From assembly GCA_015229045.1 (NCBI GenBank), contig JADGCJ010000097.1, positions 1-11,861 of the forward strand: a stretch of DNA of 11,861 nucleotides, written 5' to 3'. How positions within the stretch are numbered: position 1 is the first letter of the stretch; each line of letters opens with the position of its first letter. This document shows, piece by piece, positions 6,100-11,861 of this stretch. The notes under the pieces were generated by a model that had not been told where the DNA came from, made no database searches, and was given only the letters and a program-made list of their open reading frames with translations. A program made the translations under genes and the position numbers. This DNA comes from Magnetococcales bacterium. GTDB taxonomy: Bacteria; Pseudomonadota; Magnetococcia; Magnetococcales; DC0425bin3.

Positions 6100-9000
6100 T
6101 TACATTTCTCTCAGACCCTGACGCAAGCATGCAAGGGTTTCCCTCGCTTCGTCAAAGTCAAACGCCCTGATCTGCCCCATCAGAGTCGCCATCAACGACT
6201 CATGCTCCCCTTTGCCGAGAGTACGCAACAACGCCTCGCCCTTCTCTTCGGACTCCGGATCGCGCTCCATAAGGAGTCGTTCCAACTCCCGGCACAAAGT
6301 GACAACCCTCTCCGGATCGACAACAACCTCCGCAGGAACGGAAGAGGGCGGAGGCGGTTCGCTGTCGATCCACGCCGACAAACCGGCAAAGAGAGGTTCC
6401 AGGGCTGCAATCAACTGCCGGGTCAACTCCTGGTAACGCTCCTCTTCCGAAAGGTCGAACGCCGCCTCCAGGGTACCGGCGATGCGCTGAATATCGCTGG
6501 CGCCAAGGGATCCGGCAATCCCCTTCACCGTATGCACCAGGCGATGAGCCAAAACCCTGTCACCACACGCCAGAGCCTCCTGAAGCCGCTGCGGATCACC
6601 CACATGCTGCTGGTAAAAGGAGAGCAGCAGCTTGCGCAGCAAGGGACGATTGCCCCCCACATGCGACAGGGCAATGGTCATGTCCAACCCCGGCAACTGC
6701 CCCGGCAGGGAGACCACCTCCTGTGGCAACGACGCAGCGAAAGGGATCGCATCGCGTACCGGAACAACCGACCGGGGTGCAATCCATTGGCGCAGGGCGG
6801 CATACAATTTTCGGGGATCGATGGGCTTGGCCACATGACCATTCATCCCCACGGCAAGGGCCTGCTGCCGATCCTCCTCCATGACGTTGGCCGTCATGGC
6901 CAGGATGGGAGGGTGACGATGAAAACGCGGCTGCGCCCGAATGGCCCGCGTCGCTGCATAGCCATCCATGACCGGCATCTGGACATCCATCAGGACCACA
7001 TCGAAAGAGGCAGAGTCCAGTTTGGCGATGGCCTCCTGGCCATTCCAGGCAATTTCCACCTCGAGGCCGACCTGATGCAACAGTTCGGTGGCAATCTGCT
7101 GATTGATCGCGTTGTCCTCCACCAGCAGGATGCGCGCCCCCCGCAAGGCATACAGGGCATCGGCGGCATGTGCATACTCTTTCTTGCGGTCCTGATAGGT
7201 GGACGTCACCTCCTGGCCAAACACCTCCATGATACCGTTGAACAGCAGGGATGGGTTGAGGGGCTTGGCCAGGATACCGTCCACGACTCCCGATCCGGGC
7301 GAATCGGTCATCCCCGCATCCGGAGAGGTCATCAAAAGGATGCGCGGGGCGGCAACGTTGCGGGTCGCCTCGCGCAACTGGCGGGCGGCCATCTCGCCGG
7401 ACATGTCCGGCAGGGCCTCTTCCAACAGGATGAGACGGAACGGCTCTTCGGCATAGCGCACCGTGGCCAGAGCCGCCTCCGCACTCCCCACGGCAGTGAC
7501 CAGAAATTGAAAAGCCTCCAGATAATCGATCAGTATCCTGCGCGCAGGTTCACCGCCATCCACCACCAGCACACGCAACGACAACAGCTCGGCGGTGGGA
7601 AGAAACGCCGGTTCCGCCTCGCTCCCCACCTGCTGCACCACCGTGAAAAAAAAGGTACTCCCTTTGCCAGGTTCGCTGGCCACCCGGATGGCCCCGCCCA
7701 TCCTCTCCACCAACTGCTTGCAGATGGCCAATCCAAGACCTGTGCCACCATAGCGGCGCGTGATGGAGGGATCTGCCTGAGAAAAGGCCTGGAAAAGACG
7801 ACTCTGTTCGGTCGAGGTCATGCCGATGCCGTTGTCCTGCACCGATCCTTCGATGACGACACTCTCCTTGTGCCGGGTCAGCAGACGCAGGGAGATCACC
7901 ACCGTGCCTGCTTCAGTGAACTTGATGGCATTGCTGACCAGATTGATCAAAATCTGCCCCATGCGCAGGGGGTCGCCAACCAGATTCATCGGAATGGCCG
8001 GTTCCCGATAAAACAAAAGCTGCAACCCTTTTTCCCGGGCCTTTTCCAGGGTCATGGTCGCCAGGTGGCCGAGAACCTGGTCGAGGTGGTAGGGAATCGC
8101 CTCCAGGGTGAGCCGGTTGGCCTCCATCTTCGACATGTCGAGCAGGTCGTTGATCAGGCCCAGCAACGACTCCCCCGCCGTCTGCACCTTGACGAGATAG
8201 TCCCGCTGACGAACGTTGAGGTCGGTTTTCAAACACAGCCCGGTCAAACCGAGAATCGCGTTCATCGGTGTGCGCAGCTCATGGCTGACATTGGCGATGA
8301 AGGCGCTCTTGGCCTGCACCAGACGTCGCTCCCTCTCCACCTGAAAAAAGTGCGGCAAGACCACCGCCAACAACAGGACAACCATGGAGAGAACGGGATA
8401 GAGGGGGTCGAGAAACAGATGCTGACGCAAAAACAGCTCGACGGAAAAAGAGAGGACGCCAACAGCCAGGCCCCCGTTGAGAACCAGCAGCCACAGGGTA
8501 CGCGAACGGCGAATCAACAGGCGGGAGAGCGACCACATCAGCACCAGGACCAGCACCACCCCGTCGTCTTCCCAGCCGGGACGCAGCAAATAGTCGCCCT
8601 TGAGCAGCTGTTCGACCAGTTGACCATGCAGCTCCACCCCCGGAACGGACTCGCCGAGGGAGGTGAACACATGGTCACCCATCCCTTTGGCAGTCGGCCC
8701 GATCAGGACGATATGATCCTTGATGCGTTGCGTATCGACCTGGTCGTTCAACACATCCCTGGCCGAGAGATAGCGATCCGCCTGCATGGGACGGTAGTGC
8801 AACCAAATGTGCCCCTCCGGAGAGGTGGGATAAAACCGGGTGCCCAATTGCACCCCCTTCAGTTCGGAGGCGGCACGGGCGGCGGCATGGTAGCTCTCCA
8901 ACCCTACATTGGTCACTCCCCAATGAACGCGCAGCGCCTCCAGACCCAATGTCGGATAGACCCTGCTCCCCACGCGATACAACAGGGTCAGATAACGCAG

Positions 9001-9711
9001 GACGCCATCGTCATCCCCGCTGGCCTGGGAGATGACCCCCTGCCCCTGCGCCACGCGCTGCAACAAGGGCAACGAAGGAACACTGCCCTTGAAAAGAGGA
9101 AAAATTTTGCGCGCATCGCCGCCCAGGGCGTAAAAGTGGGCTTTTTCCAGGGGCAGAGGGGCGCTGTTGACCTGCTCCTCCAGGGCAAAACCGACCACCG
9201 TGCGCATGTTGGCCATGCTGGCAGCCAGAATCTGGTCGTGGTCAGGCAGACGCGGCAGAATGGCCTTCAGCTCCGGGTGATCCGGCCACAAGGCTGCCCA
9301 CTGGGCCGGTGACGTGCGATCCGGTTCAGCCAGCAGAAGATCCAGGACCACGACCTGCGCCCCCATCTGGCGCAGACGGTCCAGCAGGTCGGCGATGCGC
9401 TTGCGCGGCCAGGGCCATTGACCCAGGGCCTCCACGCTCGCCTCGTCGATGGCGACAATGCGCACGGGCAGCTCCCGGGGATAGGCCCTGGGAAAAAGAC
9501 GCTGCATCTGGTCGAACGCCAGGTTGCGCATGATCCGCCGGGGCGTCGAATCGAACAGTTGCACAGCCAGAAGGAGGATCAGGACGGACAGGGAGAACAA
9601 GAACGCCGGACGCCCCTTGTTGCCAAGGCTCCAAGGCGTTGCCACAGCCACCCTGTGCCACCAGCACGGAGGAGGATTCGGAACGGAAGGAGGGGAAACC
9701 GTATCGGGCAT
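6100..9711 (-). CDS. CHASE2 hybrid histidine kinase (CHASE2-HisKA-HATPase-REC-REC-Hpt)
   Basis: The product is 1203 aa from the ATG at 9711, or 1209 from an in-frame TTG at 9729; neither has a clear ribosome site. Residue numbers here use the longer form. One membrane helix (42-59) precedes a periplasmic CHASE2 domain (about 62-385: [50 protein letters not shown]). Three helices follow (about 389-405, 411-430 and 443-462), the usual CHASE2 layout. The kinase core has H483 ([10 protein letters not shown]), N-box N600, DNGIG (632-636) and GGTGLGL (661-667). Receiver 1 (718-838) is degenerate: the acidic pair is DG and the phospho-acceptor is Glu770. Receiver 2 (865-985) is intact with D915, T946 and K968. 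An Hpt domain has H1066 ([16 protein letters not shown]). The last ~75 residues form an Asp/Glu-rich helical extension often seen after Hpt in such kinases. It should sense an extracytoplasmic cue and send phosphate through H483, D915 and H1066 to separate receivers; three are encoded directly downstream. Confidence 0.95.
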   Translation of the reverse strand: MPDTVSPPSVPNPPPCWWHRVAVATPWSLGNKGRPAFLFSLSVLILLLAVQLFDSTPRRIMRNLAFDQMQRLFPRAYPRELPVRIVAIDEASVEALGQWPWPRKRIADLLDRLRQMGAQVVVLDLLLAEPDRTSPAQWAALWPDHPELKAILPRLPDHDQILAASMANMRTVVGFALEEQVNSAPLPLEKAHFYALGGDARKIFPLFKGSVPSLPLLQRVAQGQGVISQASGDDDGVLRYLTLLYRVGSRVYPTLGLEALRVHWGVTNVGLESYHAAARAASELKGVQLGTRFYPTSPEGHIWLHYRPMQADRYLSARDVLNDQVDTQRIKDHIVLIGPTAKGMGDHVFTSLGESVPGVELHGQLVEQLLKGDYLLRPGWEDDGVVLVLVLMWSLSRLLIRRSRTLWLLVLNGGLAVGVLSFSVELFLRQHLFLDPLYPVLSMVVLLLAVVLPHFFQVERERRLVQAKSAFIANVSHELRTPMNAILGLTGLCLKTDLNVRQRDYLVKVQTAGESLLGLINDLLDMSKMEANRLTLEAIPYHLDQVLGHLATMTLEKAREKGLQLLFYREPAIPMNLVGDPLRMGQILINLVSNAIKFTEAGTVVISLRLLTRHKESVVIEGSVQDNGIGMTSTEQSRLFQAFSQADPSITRRYGGTGLGLAICKQLVERMGGAIRVASEPGKGSTFFFTVVQQVGSEAEPAFLPTAELLSLRVLVVDGGEPARRILIDYLEAFQFLVTAVGSAEAALATVRYAEEPFRLILLEEALPDMSGEMAARQLREATRNVAAPRILLMTSPDAGMTDSPGSGVVDGILAKPLNPSLLFNGIMEVFGQEVTSTYQDRKKEYAHAADALYALRGARILLVEDNAINQQIATELLHQVGLEVEIAWNGQEAIAKLDSASFDVVLMDVQMPVMDGYAATRAIRAQPRFHRHPPILAMTANVMEEDRQQALAVGMNGHVAKPIDPRKLYAALRQWIAPRSVVPVRDAIPFAASLPQEVVSLPGQLPGLDMTIALSHVGGNRPLLRKLLLSFYQQHVGDPQRLQEALACGDRVLAHRLVHTVKGIAGSLGASDIQRIAGTLEAAFDLSEEERYQELTRQLIAALEPLFAGLSAWIDSEPPPPSSVPAEVVVDPERVVTLCRELERLLMERDPESEEKGEALLRTLGKGEHESLMATLMGQIRAFDFDEARETLACLRQGLREM

Positions 9712-9760
9712 AGGAATCGTCTTGAACAATCAATCGATCGATGCTCCCCGAAAGGGGGGG

Positions 9761-10087
9761 CTATTTGCCGGGCCACCAGCCAAGGAATGGTGTCGCCGCA
9801 ATGTGAAAGTAGCTGTCAAACCTGGCTGTTGCCAGAATCCTTCCGATGTGTGCGCTGCAATTGACCAGATGAATGTCGGCCCTCTCATCCCCGCAATGGC
9901 TGCGCAACAGGAGCAGCATACCCAAGGCGGAGCTGTCGAAACAGGTCACATCCTGAAAATCGATGATGTAGGTCAACCCGGAGGGTCGATGCTGGTAGCA
10001 TTTTCTGAATTCCTGGTGCAACTTGAAGTTGAACTCCGTCGGCAAACGCAGAATCACCTGGTTGTGCGACTCTTCCACCACAATCAT
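9761..10087 (-). CDS. STAS-domain protein (anti-anti-sigma-factor-like)
   Basis: The product is 108 aa from the ATG at 10087, which has GAGGGG with a 7-base spacing upstream; a TTG two codons earlier is less likely. The whole chain is one STAS domain: a beta strand VVEESHNQVILRLP, a helix LHQEFRKCYQ, then YIIDFQDVTCFDSSALGMLL with DSSALG at 51-56. This matches the loop of SpoIIAA-type proteins in which the second Ser (here S53) is phosphorylated by a cognate kinase. No RsbW-like serine kinase, PP2C phosphatase or sigma gene is in the window. It is probably the first gene of the signalling cluster, 49 bases ahead of the CHASE2 kinase ATG, so it may be a partner-switch output or an adaptor for that relay. 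A transporter-associated STAS (MlaB type) is less likely since no transporter gene adjoins it. Confidence 0.88.
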   Translation of the reverse strand: MIVVEESHNQVILRLPTEFNFKLHQEFRKCYQHRPSGLTYIIDFQDVTCFDSSALGMLLLLRSHCGDERADIHLVNCSAHIGRILATARFDSYFHIAATPFLGWWPGK

Positions 10088-10151
10088 GATCAATCCCCTC
10101 TCTTCCCCTCCAGCCCAACGACCTGCAGCAAGACAGATCTCCCGTTTTTTT

Positions 10152-10178
10152 CAGGTGTGTCAGCTTGCGAACAGGTGT
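10152..10178. repeat. Paired CAGGTGT motif, 20-bp spacing
   Basis: CAGGTGT occurs at 10152-10158 and 10172-10178, two helical turns apart, in the intergenic region between the divergent STAS and MtrA/ThyA-like genes. This could be a pair of operator half-sites, or chance in a short region. Confidence 0.25.
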
Positions 10179-10220
10179 TGATGAGCAAAAACCGGATCAG
10201 TTGCCCCTCTCAAGGGAGTC

Positions 10221-10229
10221 ATTCTAGCA
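10221..10229 (-). promoter_or_regulatory. Candidate extended -10 promoter for the STAS-kinase cluster
   Basis: Minus-strand TGCTAGAAT fits an extended -10 element (TGnTATAAT). No good -35 hexamer is found 16-18 bases upstream, which such promoters tolerate. It would give a leader of about 125 bases before the STAS start codon. The roughly 200-bp region 10088-10285 is shared with the divergent plus-strand gene, for which I found no convincing promoter. Confidence 0.3.
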
Positions 10230-10285
10230 GATCCTTGAATCGACACACATCATCTACTTGGCAGATTTATTGCTGATTCTCCGAC

Positions 10286-11800
10286 ATGGAACCAGACATG
10301 GAGTTTCTCCCTCTCCACTTCAAGGACCGGCTACAGGTCATCAATCCCCGGGGCGACGTGGGAGTCGTCACCTTGTGGACCCCGGTGGAGGTGGTCCGGC
10401 AACAATTCATCACCTGGCAGGTCGACCTCCACCCGGAAAGCTCCCGCATGGCCGTCATGGGCACTCTGTACGGCAACGGTCTGCCCGAACTGTTGCGCAA
10501 TCTGCTGTGGAATCCACAAATCCGTTATCTCCTGGTTCTGGGCCGCAATCTCTCCGGATCGCGTGAAGAGCTGACCGGATTTTTTGCCAGCGGCCTGGAA
10601 GAGGTTCTCTTTCTGGGAACGCCCACCCATCGCATCATCGGGACGCAGCGCAAGATGGATGGTCTGGTCACTCCGGAGCAGTTTCAAGGAGAAATGGCGG
10701 TGGTCGCCCTTGGAGCGGCACGCGACCCCGAAACCCGACACGGCGTGACGCAGTTTTTCGCGCAATTGCCGCCGCCGCAGCCGGTGCAGCGGCAACGTGT
10801 CGCCATCCCACTGCCCGACATGCGTGTGCAGCGTTATCCGTCGGAGCCGCGCAGTCATACCGTTGTCGCCGTCACCCCGCTGGCAGCATGGCGCGAGTTG
10901 ATTTTCCGGCTGGTACGTTTCGGGCATCGCAGCTCGTTGCGCAAGGGGGAGCGCATTGAACTCCCCAATGTCCGGGTCGTCGTGCAACGACCGGAAAGGG
11001 AGTCGGCGGACGAGCTGGCCCGGCATGGTTTCTCCCTGGACCATTTTCGTGCCTACCAGGAGAGAATTGTCGACCCCACCCCGCCCCGCGAGGACTCCTA
11101 CACCTATGGCAACCGTTTACGCGGCTATTTCCGGGCAACCACCCCCGATGGCCTGCCACCCGGGGAGCCTCTGGACAGCCTGGAGCTGGTCATCGCCCAT
11201 CTGCGCACCGATCCCGAAACGCGCAACGCTTATCTCTCCCTGTGGGACAATGGCCGTGACCTGTTGCCACAGACACGCGGACATCCCTGTCTGGTGACGC
11301 TTTTTTTCCGCCGGTTTGCCGGGGCGTTGCATGCGACGGCCACCTTTCGCAGTCACAACGCCCTGGATGCCTGGCCGGAAAATTGTTATGGTCTCATGGC
11401 CATTCTCGACCGGGTGGCAACCTCGGTTGCCATGCCGCGTGGTACGTTGACCCTGTTCAGCCACTCCCTTACGGTCGATCCCCTGGCCATGGAGCGGGCG
11501 GTGGCCGTGGCCCAATCCTGGAGCAGTGCCGGTGGCATCGATCCGGCGGCGATGGAACATGGTTTGCGGCGTGATCCGCACGGCGAATTCCTTGTCACGT
11601 CGGACCCGGCCACCCATGAGATCGTCGTGCAACACACCTTCGAGGGGCAGCGCCTGACCGAGTACCGGGGACGTACCGCCGTGGAGATCGAGCGACAACT
11701 GGTCCGTGATCTGGCGATATCGGAAATTTCCCATGCCCTCTACCTGGGCCGGGAGATCGCCCGGCAGGAGTTGCGCCTGGGAGGCCGGTCAAAAACATGA
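10286..11800 (+). CDS. Three-domain fusion: MtrA-like, thymidylate-synthase-like, DUF4346-like
   Basis: The product is 504 aa from the ATG at 10286; the in-frame ATG at 10298 has a weak GGA site and is also possible. Residues 20-142 resemble MtrA of methanogens: GVVTLW, MAVMGTLYGNGLPELLRN, NPQIRYLLVLGR, HRIIGT and VTPEQFQGEMAVVALG follow the MtrA order. Residues about 205-400 resemble thymidylate synthase: YGNRLRGYF (274-282), LRTDPETRNAYLSLW (306-320), GHPC with nucleophile C335, FRSHNALDAWPEN (354-366) and SH at 392-393. C335 to R355 to N366 keeps the 20- and 11-residue spacings of E. coli C146, R166 and N177. Residues 428-500 match DUF4346 as I recall it: DPHGEFLV, then ISHALYLGREIARQEL. 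All three families touch pterin or folate chemistry, so a pterin-dependent one-carbon transfer is a reasonable inference, but the substrate is unknown. Calling it plain ThyA would be risky. The gene is divergent from the signalling cluster and no partner gene lies downstream inside the window. Confidence 0.85.
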   Translation: MEPDMEFLPLHFKDRLQVINPRGDVGVVTLWTPVEVVRQQFITWQVDLHPESSRMAVMGTLYGNGLPELLRNLLWNPQIRYLLVLGRNLSGSREELTGFFASGLEEVLFLGTPTHRIIGTQRKMDGLVTPEQFQGEMAVVALGAARDPETRHGVTQFFAQLPPPQPVQRQRVAIPLPDMRVQRYPSEPRSHTVVAVTPLAAWRELIFRLVRFGHRSSLRKGERIELPNVRVVVQRPERESADELARHGFSLDHFRAYQERIVDPTPPREDSYTYGNRLRGYFRATTPDGLPPGEPLDSLELVIAHLRTDPETRNAYLSLWDNGRDLLPQTRGHPCLVTLFFRRFAGALHATATFRSHNALDAWPENCYGLMAILDRVATSVAMPRGTLTLFSHSLTVDPLAMERAVAVAQSWSSAGGIDPAAMEHGLRRDPHGEFLVTSDPATHEIVVQHTFEGQRLTEYRGRTAVEIERQLVRDLAISEISHALYLGREIARQELRLGGRSKT

Positions 11801-11840
11801 AAAAACGGTAACTATTCAGCACCCGGCAACGAATCGGGGT

Positions 11841-11860
11841 CCAGGGGGCTGGCTCCCTGG
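11841..11860. repeat. GC-rich inverted repeat after the fusion gene
   Basis: CCAGGG (11841-11846) and CCCTGG (11855-11860) form a 6-bp stem around an 8-base loop, 40 bases past the stop codon at 11800. The window ends one base later, so whether a T-run or more repeat units follow cannot be seen. It may be part of a dispersed palindromic element or a transcription end. Confidence 0.5.
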
Positions 11861-11861
11861 C

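Noticed and set aside
6014..6130. 39-residue N-terminal extension of the cyclase
   Set aside because: It runs over the intergenic repeat and the end of the kinase gene; the receiver begins right after the ATG at 6013.
6037..9312. 1091-codon open frame on the plus strand
   Set aside because: It is antisense to the CHASE2 kinase, whose domains and catalytic residues are clear on the minus strand; the plus translation shows no domain and is a product of GC-rich codons.
9746..9757. CCCC-GAAA-GGGG hairpin after the STAS gene as a terminator
   Set aside because: The stem is only four base pairs and there is no T-run on the minus strand; it lies in a short gap inside the cluster.
10235..10263. TTGAAT and TTGGCA as -35 boxes for the plus-strand fusion gene
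   Set aside because: Neither has a reasonable -10 hexamer at 16-18 bases downstream.

Overview
The window looks like chromosomal DNA of a GC-rich, Gram-negative proteobacterium. The signs are a periplasmic FecR-domain protein, an outer-membrane beta-barrel protein, a CHASE2 sensor kinase and a diguanylate cyclase. The gene mix and the GC-rich intergenic palindromes resemble what I recall from Magnetococcales/Etaproteobacteria, but that placement is a guess. No rRNA, tRNA, transposase or CRISPR array is visible.

Layout. Seven genes lie on the minus strand and read from about 10.1 kb down to 0.14 kb. In order of transcription they are: a STAS-domain protein; a 1.2-kresidue CHASE2 hybrid histidine kinase with two receivers and an Hpt domain; a receiver-GGDEF diguanylate cyclase; a soluble receiver-histidine kinase; a stand-alone receiver; a TPR plus outer-membrane beta-barrel protein (DUF560/Slam-like); and a secreted FecR-domain protein with a long low-complexity tail. 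Three junctions are tight: TGA-G-GTG between cyclase and kinase, ATGA between kinase and receiver, and ATGA between barrel and FecR protein. A strong intrinsic terminator at 68-100 closes the cluster. A 100-bp AT-rich gap with a plausible promoter lies before the barrel/FecR pair, so there may be two transcription units.

How they may work together. CHASE2 should sense something in the periplasm and drive a relay from H483 to D915 to H1066 (numbered from the TTG codon at 9729). The relay could then feed the three separate receivers, one of which makes c-di-GMP. The FecR and barrel proteins are the envelope arm. The first receiver of the big kinase has lost its phosphorylatable Asp (Glu at that place) and is probably a pseudo-receiver.

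Divergent from this cluster, and separated by roughly 200 bp, is a plus-strand gene (10286-11800) for an unusual three-part protein: an MtrA-like domain (tetrahydromethanopterin S-methyltransferase subunit A family), a thymidylate-synthase-fold domain with the nucleophilic Cys, and a C-terminal DUF4346-like domain. Several substrate-binding residues differ from classical ThyA, and the MtrA-like part lacks the cobamide-ligating His. I regard this as the most interesting item in the window. The extreme ends hold only short non-coding stretches, including GC-rich inverted repeats at the right end.
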